Below are positions 25,532-33,213 of a DNA stretch of 64,000 bases, piece after piece. This stretch comes from Streptacidiphilus fuscans (lineage in GTDB: Bacteria > Actinomycetota > Actinomycetes > Streptomycetales > Streptomycetaceae): assembly GCF_015690355.1 (NCBI RefSeq), contig NZ_JADPRT010000015.1:84122-148121 (forward strand), in the 5' to 3' direction. Numbering within the stretch: position 1 is the stretch's first letter; every line of letters begins with the position of its first letter. The notes beneath the pieces are model-generated. The model made no database searches, was not told where the DNA came from, and worked only from the letters and a program-made list of their open reading frames with translations. Both the position numbers and the translations under genes were made by a program.

Positions 25532-26881
25532 TCAGCCGAGGCTGCTCCACAGCGTGCTGGTGACGAGCGCCTTGAGCTGGGCCATGGTCAGCACCGGTTC
25601 GGCCCGGTCCGCCGCCACGCCCTGGGTCGGGGCGTTGAACTCCATGGCGACCACCCGCAGGCCGTCGGGGTGCAACACGTCCGCGATCCACTGGACCGCG
25701 CCGCTGCCGCCCTTCTCCGCGGGGTTCTCCGACACGACCAGCTTGCTGCCGTCGGGCAGCACCGTGGCCCCGGCGTAGAGCTGGGCGAGCGTCTGCGCGT
25801 CCGTGGTGGGGTTCCAGTGCTGGTAGTTGATCCCGATCAGACCCACGCCGCCGGTGCCGTCGGAGAGCTGCTCCTCGGCGTAGCCGGTCTGGGTGTCCTC
25901 GTGCAGCGCGGTGACACCCTTGGGCAGCAGCGCGTTGACCGTGTTGAGGATGGCGTCACCCGTCGGGCCCTGCGGAACGGCGACCGGCGGGGCCGTGGGC
26001 GCGGGCAGGGCCGCGAGCAGCGGCTGCCAGGCGCGGTCGGTGACCAGCGCGCGGAGCTGTGCGGCGTCGAGCGGAGGGGTGGGTCGGGAGACGGACGCGC
26101 CCTTCTCCTGCGGCGCGTTCCACTCCGAGACCTGCACCTCCTGGCCGTTCGGCCTGACCAGCGTGGCGCCCCAGTCCTTGGTGCCGGTGCCGCGTGAGGG
26201 GTACTCGTAGCCCTGGTCGACCACCAGCCGGGAGCCGTCCGGGAGCGTTTCGCTGCTGCAGACGTCGTTGGGCGCGTAGACGGGATCGACGCACCCCGGC
26301 ACCGAGGCCCCAGGAGCGACGTGGTTGAGGCCGAGCTCGATCAGGGACGCCCCATGGGAGTCGTCGTAAACGACGCTCGCCAGCGGCGCGATCATCCCTC
26401 CCCCCAGGCCCCAACGTCCCTGCAGAGAACCGAACGTGGCGCCCTTGGGCAGCAGGCTCTCCAGCGTCCTCAGCATGGCGGCGGCGTGGTCGGGCGTCGG
26501 CTCGACGCTGACCGGCGATGTCGACGTCGACTGCCCCGTCGACGCCGACGGGGCAGCACGCCGTCCCGCCGAGGCGGCCTCGGCGCGCTGCTGACCCGTG
26601 CCGTGCCCGAGCAACGCGGGTGTGAGCGCCCCGCCCACGGCGATCAGCGCCAGCGCCGCCGTCCCGCCCACGATGGCGAGGTTGCGGCGGTGACGCCGCC
26701 GGTGACCGTCGGCGACACCGCCCGCGACGAGGTCGGCGAGGTTGTCGGGAGTGAAGGCCGCACCGGCGCTGCGCAGCTGCTGCAACAGCGGGTCGCCGGA
26801 GGCCTGTTCGTCATCTCGGTCCGGGTCGGGAAGGGAGCCGGAGGTGGAGGCGGGCAGGGATTCGGGTGTGGAATCGCGCAT
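25532..26881 (-). CDS. Membrane protein paired with SigE-family sigma factor; duplicated outer domain
   Basis: The 449-residue product has a cytosolic N-terminus (about 1-65), one membrane helix (LAIVGGTAALALIAVGGALT) and an outer part of two homologous halves. Each half has LLPKG, later LPDGS(R/K)LVV, a (W/F)NAP motif and QL(R/K)ALVT near its end. It lies 81 bp downstream of the sigma gene and on the same strand, so it is a candidate anti-sigma or sensor partner, although no zinc-binding anti-sigma motif (HxxxCxxC) is visible. Start ATG at 26881. Confidence 0.78.
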   Translation of the reverse strand: MRDSTPESLPASTSGSLPDPDRDDEQASGDPLLQQLRSAGAAFTPDNLADLVAGGVADGHRRRHRRNLAIVGGTAALALIAVGGALTPALLGHGTGQQRAEAASAGRRAAPSASTGQSTSTSPVSVEPTPDHAAAMLRTLESLLPKGATFGSLQGRWGLGGGMIAPLASVVYDDSHGASLIELGLNHVAPGASVPGCVDPVYAPNDVCSSETLPDGSRLVVDQGYEYPSRGTGTKDWGATLVRPNGQEVQVSEWNAPQEKGASVSRPTPPLDAAQLRALVTDRAWQPLLAALPAPTAPPVAVPQGPTGDAILNTVNALLPKGVTALHEDTQTGYAEEQLSDGTGGVGLIGINYQHWNPTTDAQTLAQLYAGATVLPDGSKLVVSENPAEKGGSGAVQWIADVLHPDGLRVVAMEFNAPTQGVAADRAEPVLTMAQLKALVTSTLWSSLG

Positions 26882-26962
26882 GGAAGGTCACCGTCTCTCT
26901 GGGAAGCGGGACGTGCGGGCGTCGCGGGAAGTCGCGGGAGTCGCAAGTGGGCAGGAGCGAGG

Positions 26963-27469
26963 TCAGGCGGTGGACAGGTCCGTCAGGGAGTCGCCGAGGA
27001 CCGCGCGGAGTCTGACCAGGGCACGCGAGCTCTGGGTCCGCACCGCTCCGGCACTGATCCGGAGCACGCGCGCGCTCTCCTCGACACTGCGGTCCTCCCA
27101 GTAGCGGAGGACCAGCACCGTACGGTCGCGCGGATGCAGGCGCGAGAGCGCGTCGAGCAGCGTCAGCCGGAGCGTGGCGTCCCCCTCGGCCGCCACGTTC
27201 TCGGGCAGCTGCCCGGTGGGTTGCTCGCCCGCGCTCCGGCGACGGCGATGGCTCAGGAAAGCGCGCACCAGCACCGTGTGCGCATAAGCCGCCGGGTTGT
27301 CGGCGCTCGCGACACGGCGCCACTGGGCGTACATCCGGCCGAGCGTCTCCTGGACCAGGTCCTCGGCCAGATGCCGGTCGCCGGCCGTGAGCAGGCACGC
27401 CGTCCGGTACAGCGCTCCGGCTCGCGCGGTCGCGAAGTCCAGGTACTCCTGCTCATCGGTCCCGTTCAT
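26963..27469 (-). CDS. SigE-family ECF RNA polymerase sigma factor
   Basis: The 168-residue sigma-70 family protein has region 2 (AGDRHLAEDLVQETLGRMYA, QW) and region 4 (LHPRDRTVLVLRYWEDRSVE, then ISAGAVRTQSSRALVRLR). This is the short SigE (TIGR02983-type) subfamily common in actinomycetes. ATG at 27469 (MNGTDEQEY) was chosen; the longer frame upstream lacks similarity. The downstream membrane protein is its likely regulator. Confidence 0.92.
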   Translation of the reverse strand: MNGTDEQEYLDFATARAGALYRTACLLTAGDRHLAEDLVQETLGRMYAQWRRVASADNPAAYAHTVLVRAFLSHRRRRSAGEQPTGQLPENVAAEGDATLRLTLLDALSRLHPRDRTVLVLRYWEDRSVEESARVLRISAGAVRTQSSRALVRLRAVLGDSLTDLSTA

Positions 27470-27736
27470 CGACCGCCCGCATCCACGCCCCCACCACTGC
27501 CGCGTTTTCTGGCCCGTGCCGTCCCTGGCCTGTGCTGTGCTTGGCCCGTGCACCCCGGCGTTCCGGGTGATGTGCACTGCTGCCTGATTGACGCGGATGA
27601 CCCCACGGGACGTTACAGGTGGCGGCAAAAAAGCCAGGAAAGTCAGCGAGGACGGAAAACCGGCGCGCAGAAGCCCCCGGCCGGATCCGGTCGGGGGGCT
27701 CTGGCGCAGCAGGTTTGAGGGAGCGTTCGCTCCGGG

Positions 27737-28282
27737 TCAGTCGTTGGGGCGGAGCTGCTCCGGGCTGAGGAGTTGGAAGGCGGTGGCACCGTCTGTCGCC
27801 TCGCGCAGGATGTCGGCGTGGCCGGCGTGGCGGCCGATCTCCTCGATCAGGTGGAGCAGGATCCACCGGGCCGAGCGCTCGGCGCCCTTGGGGAACCAAG
27901 GGCGGTCCGGCAACGGGACGGTGACCTCCAGGTCGGGAAGTCCGCCGACGATCTCGGCCGTCTCGGCGGCGACCTCGTCCCAGAACGTCAGGACGTCGCC
28001 GATCTCCTCGCCCTCCACCAGGCGGAAGGAATCGGACCAAGTGCTCGTGTCGCGAGTGACCAGCGGCTCGCGTCCGGCCAGGATCACCCGGACCCAGTTG
28101 CTCTCCATCTCGGCGAGGTGCTTCACGAGCCCGCCGAGAGTCAGCTCACTCACGGTGGGCTGGGCGGTGAGCTGCTCGCGGCTCAACCCGCCGACGGCCC
28201 GGCGCACCGCCGCGCTCTGGGCCTCGACGAAGTTGAGCAGGGCGTCGCGCTCGTCCTTCTCTTCGATCACAACAGTCGGCAT
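27737..28282 (-). CDS. DinB/DUF664 family protein (mini-circle protein type)
   Basis: The 181-residue four-helix-bundle protein has ERDALLNFVEAQSAAVRRAV, GGLVKHLAEMESNWVRVIL and WILLHLIEEIGRHAGHADIL, with three spaced His residues that would bind metal. It matches the DUF664 pattern. Members act as thiol- or metal-dependent transferases. ATG at 28282 is preceded by AAAGGTGG; a GTG three codons upstream is an alternative. Confidence 0.88.
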   Translation of the reverse strand: MPTVVIEEKDERDALLNFVEAQSAAVRRAVGGLSREQLTAQPTVSELTLGGLVKHLAEMESNWVRVILAGREPLVTRDTSTWSDSFRLVEGEEIGDVLTFWDEVAAETAEIVGGLPDLEVTVPLPDRPWFPKGAERSARWILLHLIEEIGRHAGHADILREATDGATAFQLLSPEQLRPND

Positions 28283-28377
28283 GGGGACCACCTTTCAGAA
28301 CATCAATGCTTCGCTCTCGGTGGTCCCCACGCTAGAGGGGAACTAGGACAGTTTCTGTCCTCCTTGCTCCGGGTTTC

Positions 28378-29136
28378 TCATCGTGGCGGGGGCAGTCGTT
28401 CCAGGAACACCTGGAACGCGGTCGGATCGACGTGGGTCACACCGGTGAACGGGTAGTCCATCTCCTTGATGAGCAGCAGTGACACCACGACCAGAGCAGT
28501 CAGGGTGAGCACCATCAGCCCGTGGGCGAGGGTGTTGGACAACCCGAACAGATAGGTGAAGCCGACCGTCAGCAGCCCTCCGGCGAGCAGCGCCACCCAC
28601 ATGATCACCGGCACCGAGTCCCCCACCTCGTTGAGCCGCGCGCGGCGCTCCGAGGCGAGGTCCTCGACGTGGGTCACGGCGTGCTCGTAGAGCACCTGCT
28701 CCCGGGGGGTCGAGGGGTTGAAGCTGAAGACCTCCGAACGCATCTCGTAGACCAGGTCCGTGGCCTGCGAGCTGCTCTCGTGCTTGGTCATCAGCGGCCA
28801 CTCGGTGTCCTGCACGACGTGCGCGTACTCCAGCGTGTTGTGCTCCAACTGCGCGCCCAGCGGCAGCGGAAGCTCGCGGGAGATCCAGTAGACGCCGGCC
28901 AGGGCGTCGGCCTCCTTGAAGGTGGTCTGCTTGGCGGAGTCCAGGTTCTGCCAGACGGCGATGACGACGAAGGCCAACAGCACCGCGTACATCACGCCCA
29001 CGGCGGCGAAGATGAACCCCGCCACGTCGTTGTGGCTCTCCCGCAACCGGTGCGGGACGAAGTGCTGCAGCAGCCACAGCAGCACCGCCGAGGCCACCAA
29101 CGTGGCCGTGAGTATGAGGATGTCGCTCCAGCTCAC
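28378..29136 (-). CDS. DUF4239 (bestrophin-like) membrane protein
   Basis: The 252-residue product has two N-terminal membrane helices (ILILTATLVASAVLLWLLQ; FAAVGVMYAVLLAFVVIAVW), a soluble middle of about 100 residues, and two C-terminal helices (PVIMWVALLAGGLLTVGFTY; LMVLTLTALVVVSLLL). This matches DUF4239. GTG at 29136 was chosen. It starts 16 bp after the encapsulin gene on the same strand, so the two are probably one operon. The role of the family is unknown; an ion-channel-like role is only suggested by the fold name. Confidence 0.82.
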   Translation of the reverse strand: MSWSDILILTATLVASAVLLWLLQHFVPHRLRESHNDVAGFIFAAVGVMYAVLLAFVVIAVWQNLDSAKQTTFKEADALAGVYWISRELPLPLGAQLEHNTLEYAHVVQDTEWPLMTKHESSSQATDLVYEMRSEVFSFNPSTPREQVLYEHAVTHVEDLASERRARLNEVGDSVPVIMWVALLAGGLLTVGFTYLFGLSNTLAHGLMVLTLTALVVVSLLLIKEMDYPFTGVTHVDPTAFQVFLERLPPPR

Positions 29137-29152
29137 GCTCGGTCGCCGTCCC

Positions 29153-30571
29153 TCAGTCCCGGGGCCGGGCGACCTCGACGTTCTCCAGCACCCCGAGCGC
29201 GTCGGGGACGAGCACGGCGCAGGAGTAGTAGGCGCTGACCAGGTACTGGATCACCGCCCGCTCGTTGATGCCCATGAACCGGACGGACAGACCGGGCTCG
29301 TACTCGTCCGGCAGCCCCGTCTGGTGCAGGCCGACCACTCCCTGGTCGTCCTCACCGGTACGCATCACCAGGATCGAGCTGGTGTGCCCGCCGTTGACCG
29401 GGATCTTGTTGCACGGGAAGATCGGCACCCCGCGCCAGGCCGGGATCCGGTTGCCCGCGACGTCCACGTCCTCCGGGTAGAGCCCGCGCCGGTTGCACTC
29501 ACGCCCGAAAGCGGCGATGGCACGCGGGTGGGCCAGGAAGAACTTGTTGCCGCGGCGACGCGCGAGCAGCTCGTCCATGTCGTCCGGGGTGGGCGGGCCG
29601 CCGTGGGTGTGGATGCGCTGCTCGTAGTCGGCGTTGGCGAGCAGCCCGAACTCCGGGTTGTTGATCATCTCGTGCTCCTGGCGTTCGCGCAGGGCCTCGA
29701 CGGTCAGCTTGAGCTGCTGCTCGATCTGGTTCATCGGCTGGTTGTAGAGATCGGCGACCCGGGTGTGCACCTGGAGCTTGGTCTGCGCGACGCTCAACTC
29801 GTACTCGCGCGGCGCGAGTTCGTAGTCCACGAAGGTGCCGGGCAACTCCGGCTCGCCGTCGTGACCGGCGGCCAGCTCGATCGCCGCCTGCCCATGCTTG
29901 TCCTGCGCGGCAGCACCGGCCGCCTCGAACGCGGACAGCTGCGCCCGCAGTTCGGGCGACCGGCCGACCAGGTCCGTGAAGGCCTGACGCGGGAGGGACA
30001 GCAACGTGCCTGCGGTGGCGGCCTTCGCCGTGTACTCCCACAGCGCGTCGTCGCGCAGCAGCGCCTCGTCGCCGAAGTGGTCGCCGTTGGCGAGGACGCC
30101 GAGGACGGCAGCGCTGTCCCCGAACTTGCCGGTGCCCACCTTCTGCACCTTGCCGTGGGCGATGACCAGCACGTGGTCGACGACTTCGCCGTACTCGGCG
30201 ATGACCTCGCCCGCGGCGAAGTCCCGCTGGGTGAAGCGCGAGGCGAGCTCGGTGAGGAGCGCGTCCTCCCCGAAGCCGCGGAGCGGCGGCAGCTCCGCGA
30301 GGCTCGGCGGCACGATCCGGGTCTCCGCCCCGGTCTGTGCGAAGCTGAGCCGGCCTCGGCCGGTCGCATAACTCAGGCGGCGGTTGACCCGGTAGGTGCC
30401 ACCGGACACCTGCACCCACGGCAGCATGCGGAGCAACCACCGAGAGGTGATGCCCTGCATCTGCGGCGGGGTCTTGGTCGTGGTGGCGAGGTTCTTCGCG
30501 GCGGCGGTACCGAGCGCAGTCGGCTCCGCCGAAGCGTCTGACTGGGCGTCAATACCTGCGTCGACGGTCAT
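29153..30571 (-). CDS. Family 2B encapsulin shell protein with cyclic-nucleotide-binding domain
   Basis: The 472-residue product has an N-terminal arm with LPWVQVSGGTYRVNRRL. A Crp-like cyclic-nucleotide-binding insert follows (about residues 95-220: GDHFGDEALLRDDALWEYTA). The HK97-type shell domain has EYELSVAQTKLQVHTRVADL, MINNPEFGLLANADYEQRI and GLSVRFMGINERAVIQYLVS. This matches family 2B encapsulins, often annotated as Crp/Fnr regulators although no HTH is present. The phosphate-binding cassette has EYTAKA where active cAMP binders carry an Arg. No terpene cyclase, desulfurase or other known cargo gene is adjacent; a DUF4239 gene follows 16 bp downstream. Confidence 0.88.
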   Translation of the reverse strand: MTVDAGIDAQSDASAEPTALGTAAAKNLATTTKTPPQMQGITSRWLLRMLPWVQVSGGTYRVNRRLSYATGRGRLSFAQTGAETRIVPPSLAELPPLRGFGEDALLTELASRFTQRDFAAGEVIAEYGEVVDHVLVIAHGKVQKVGTGKFGDSAAVLGVLANGDHFGDEALLRDDALWEYTAKAATAGTLLSLPRQAFTDLVGRSPELRAQLSAFEAAGAAAQDKHGQAAIELAAGHDGEPELPGTFVDYELAPREYELSVAQTKLQVHTRVADLYNQPMNQIEQQLKLTVEALRERQEHEMINNPEFGLLANADYEQRIHTHGGPPTPDDMDELLARRRGNKFFLAHPRAIAAFGRECNRRGLYPEDVDVAGNRIPAWRGVPIFPCNKIPVNGGHTSSILVMRTGEDDQGVVGLHQTGLPDEYEPGLSVRFMGINERAVIQYLVSAYYSCAVLVPDALGVLENVEVARPRD

Positions 30572-30728
30572 GCTTGGGGTCCTCCCCTGGAGCCCTGGAG
30601 TTGATCGACACCTCCAGGGTGGAGGGCGGGGAGGGGCGGCGGCTATTACCCGAAAGAGCGTGACTGCGCGCGATCAGCGGTGGGTATCAGGGCAGGTAAC
30701 GGCCGACGCGCAGGGCGCGCTCCCCCGA

Positions 30729-30887
30729 GCGGTTGCACCATCCAGGGGCGCGGGGCTCTGCTGATATGCGGCTCCGCCGCGTGGGCGCGACAAGCCACCC
30801 TGCGAGGAAACACACCGAACGCGCAGGGCCATCCGCTCGTCAGTGGTTTCTCGCGCAGTTCCCCGCGCCCCTGGATAGTGCAACCGC
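30729..30887. repeat. MITE-like intergenic repeat with 27-bp terminal inverted repeats
   Basis: The 159-bp element begins GCGGTTGCACCATCCAGGGG and ends with the inverted complement, with one mismatch over 27 bp. The interior contains GACAAGCCACCCTGCGAGGA and GCAGGGCCATCCGCTCGTCA, shared with the copy at 34461-34619. It has no coding capacity. Related pieces lie at 3004-3046 and 23715-23800. Confidence 0.85.
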
Positions 30888-30911
30888 CTGCCTGCGCAAC
30901 GTACTTCCTGG

Positions 30912-31721
30912 CTACGCCTCCAGCGCGGAGCGCACGTGCGGCCAGGCGGAGCTGCTCGGGTCGATGAGACCGTAGTGCTCCATGTCCGGCAGTTCCACCA
31001 GCCGGACCTCCTCGCCTGCCTCGCGCGCCATCCGCGCGTACTCGCGCGACATCGTCACCGGCACCACCACGTCGTCCACGCCGTGGACAAGCGTCACAGG
31101 CACGCCGAGAGGCAACTGCGCCGCGGGGTCGCAGTCCGCGTAACGGGACGCCAGGGCGTCCACCGAGCCGCCCATCATGTCGTGGGCCGCGCCGCCGCCC
31201 AGGCGCCACTCGTCCGCGAGGCGGAGCGACGCGCAGCCCGCCAGTGAGACGACCGCGTCCGGGCGGGACTCCGTGCGCCACGGCGAGCCCGCCGGGAGGC
31301 GGTGCCGCGCGGCGGCCCACAGCGCGAGGTGGCCACCGGCCGAATGGCCCACAAGTACCGTACGGTTGGGGCGGAAGCCCAACGCCGCCGTCATCATCGG
31401 CAGGGACTCGACGCAGACCGCGACGTCGTCGAAGATCTCCGGCCAGCCCGTCGTCCGCCGGTACTCCGGCACCGCGACCAGGTAGCCCTCGTCCGCCAAC
31501 GCCCGTGCCAGCAGCGCGGTGTGCTGACGGTCGTAGGCCGGACGCCAGAACCCGCCGTGGAGCAGCACGACCAGCGCCTTCCCCTCGCCGCCCTGGCCGC
31601 CGCCCGACCCCGCGCCGCCGCCCGGCAGCAGGAAGTCGACGACCTGGTCCGCGTGGCCGCCGTAGGCGCGGGACTTGTCGGGCGTCAACCGCAGCTCGCT
31701 CAGCGCGTCCTCGTCCAGCAC
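30912..31721 (-). CDS. Alpha/beta hydrolase, candidate kynurenine formamidase
   Basis: The 269-residue product has the oxyanion motif VVLLHGGFWRPAYDR, nucleophile elbow VLVGHSAGGHLALW, and C-terminal VHGVDDVVVPV plus ELPDMEHYGL for the Asp and His of the triad. HGGFW with GHSAGGH is typical of eukaryote-type (AFMID-like) arylformamidases. Its position beside tryptophan dioxygenase and kynureninase supports hydrolysis of N-formylkynurenine. No other formamidase (KynB type) is in the window. Confidence 0.8.
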   Translation of the reverse strand: MLDEDALSELRLTPDKSRAYGGHADQVVDFLLPGGGAGSGGGQGGEGKALVVLLHGGFWRPAYDRQHTALLARALADEGYLVAVPEYRRTTGWPEIFDDVAVCVESLPMMTAALGFRPNRTVLVGHSAGGHLALWAAARHRLPAGSPWRTESRPDAVVSLAGCASLRLADEWRLGGGAAHDMMGGSVDALASRYADCDPAAQLPLGVPVTLVHGVDDVVVPVTMSREYARMAREAGEEVRLVELPDMEHYGLIDPSSSAWPHVRSALEA

Positions 31722-31807
31722 GTCGGTTCCCCTCCAGATTCGGGCCTGGTCACGTCTTCACGCCTCTGCACCTCTCCGCCTCGGCGCATCTGTGCCGGAG
31801 CGGGCGC

Positions 31808-32254
31808 TCACACCGGCTCGACCGGCCGCCAGCGGAGCGGGGTCGACAGGATCATCGTGCTGGACGGCTGCCCGTACTCCGCCAACCGGTCGATGAGCCC
31901 CTCGAACTCAGCCATCGTTGCCACAGCGACCATCAGCACGCAACAGGCCCCTCCGGTGACGCGGTGCAGTTGCAGCACTTCCGGCCACTCGGTGACCGCA
32001 GGGTCACGCAGCACGCAGCGCGGGCCGTAGCACTGGACCTGGACCAGCGCGGTGACCACGCGACCGGCCCGGTTCAGGTCCACCTCCGCGTGGTACCCGC
32101 TCAGCACACCCGTCGACTCCAGCCGCCTGACCCGCTCGGCCACCGCCGGGGCGGACAGGTTCACCCGCCGCGAGAGCTCGTTGAAGGACAGGCGCGCGTC
32201 CTCCTGAAGTTCGGCCAGCAGCCGACGGTCCACCGCGTCCAGCACCGCACTCAC
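31808..32254 (-). CDS. Lrp/AsnC-family regulator (KynR-like)
   Basis: The 148-residue product has an N-terminal HTH (LDAVDRRLLAELQEDARLSF, NELSRRVNLSAPAVAERVRR) and a C-terminal RAM ligand domain (VLQLHRVTGGACCVLMVAVA). It diverges from the tryptophan dioxygenase gene and so probably senses tryptophan or kynurenine and controls the pathway, as KynR does in proteobacteria. The palindrome at 32267-32276 is a likely binding site. Confidence 0.9.
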   Translation of the reverse strand: MSAVLDAVDRRLLAELQEDARLSFNELSRRVNLSAPAVAERVRRLESTGVLSGYHAEVDLNRAGRVVTALVQVQCYGPRCVLRDPAVTEWPEVLQLHRVTGGACCVLMVAVATMAEFEGLIDRLAEYGQPSSTMILSTPLRWRPVEPV

Positions 32255-32266
32255 CTCACGCTTTGT

Positions 32267-32276
32267 GTTTGCAAAC
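32267..32276. promoter_or_regulatory. Palindrome between Lrp gene and tryptophan dioxygenase gene
   Basis: GTTTGCAAAC is a perfect 10-bp palindrome just upstream of the Lrp gene start (12 bp away) and about 125 bp from the dioxygenase start. Autoregulation by the Lrp protein is plausible. Confidence 0.45.
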
Positions 32277-32400
32277 CACTATCGCGAATCTGCCTTGCCA
32301 AGGCTAAGCCGAACGGCCCAGTCGCGGTTCGTTGCCCATTCAGCAGAAGGCCGCCGCGCAGCAGAATGGCAGTGCCCCACCGCGCCGGAAGGACCACACC

Positions 32401-33213
32401 ATGCCTGCGACGCCCTCCGTTGCAACCACGCTCCCCGAGGCGACCACACCCAAGGTCGACTTCGGCGAGCCCACCACGCCGTACGCGGCGTACGCCGGGA
32501 TCGACACGCTGCACAGCCTGTTGCACCCGCTCAGCAAGGAGCCCGCGGAGACCTCGTTCATCGTCGCCACACAGGTGATGGAGCTGCTCTTCGGCCTGAT
32601 ACGGCACGAGTGGACCCGCGCCCAGCACGCGCTGCGCGCCGACGACCTGCCCGAGGCGACCGCCGCGCTGCGGCGGGGCCTGGACGCGCAGGACGTCCTC
32701 GTCCGGTCCTGGGACCTGCTCTCGACGATGACGCCGGTGGAGTTCTCGGCGTTCCGCCCGGTGCTGGGCGAGGCGAGCGGCTTCCAGTCGTACATGTACC
32801 TGCATCTGGAGTTCCTGCTCGGCAACAAGGAGGAGCGCCTGCTGCGCCTCTACGCGGGCAGCCCGCAGGTCCACGCCGACCTGACCCGCACGCTGAACGA
32901 GCCGAGCCTCTACGACGACGCCGTCGCCTACCTGGACCGACGCGGGGTGGACACCACGGACGCGAAGGCCGCCTGGCTCTCCGTCTACACCGACTCGACG
33001 ATGCCGCACGCCCGCGAGCTCCAGGGCCTCGCCGAGTTGCTGCTCGACGTCGCCGAGCGGGTGACGCAGTGGCGCCAGCGCCACCTCAGCGCGGTGAAGC
33101 GTTGCATGGGCGCGAAGCCGGGCACCGGCGGCTCCAGCGGCCTCACCTGGCTGCGCAAGGCAGCGGAGACGGATGTCTTTCCGGACCTCTGGGCCGTCAG
33201 GAACGAGCTGTGA
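32401..33213 (+). CDS. kynA: Tryptophan 2,3-dioxygenase
   Basis: The 270-residue heme dioxygenase has TSFIVATQVMELLFGLIRHE, FSAFRPVLGEASGFQSYMYL (substrate-binding FR and SGFQS) and GTGGSSGLTWLRKAAETDVF at the C-terminus. It opens the indole ring of tryptophan to give N-formylkynurenine. ATG at 32401 follows GGAAGGA; an earlier ATG at 32332 lies in the promoter region. Its stop overlaps the kynureninase start (GTGA). Confidence 0.94.
   Translation: MPATPSVATTLPEATTPKVDFGEPTTPYAAYAGIDTLHSLLHPLSKEPAETSFIVATQVMELLFGLIRHEWTRAQHALRADDLPEATAALRRGLDAQDVLVRSWDLLSTMTPVEFSAFRPVLGEASGFQSYMYLHLEFLLGNKEERLLRLYAGSPQVHADLTRTLNEPSLYDDAVAYLDRRGVDTTDAKAAWLSVYTDSTMPHARELQGLAELLLDVAERVTQWRQRHLSAVKRCMGAKPGTGGSSGLTWLRKAAETDVFPDLWAVRNEL

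Noticed and set aside
29153..30571. Crp/Fnr transcription regulator
   Set aside because: The cyclic-nucleotide domain is followed by an encapsulin shell domain, not an HTH.
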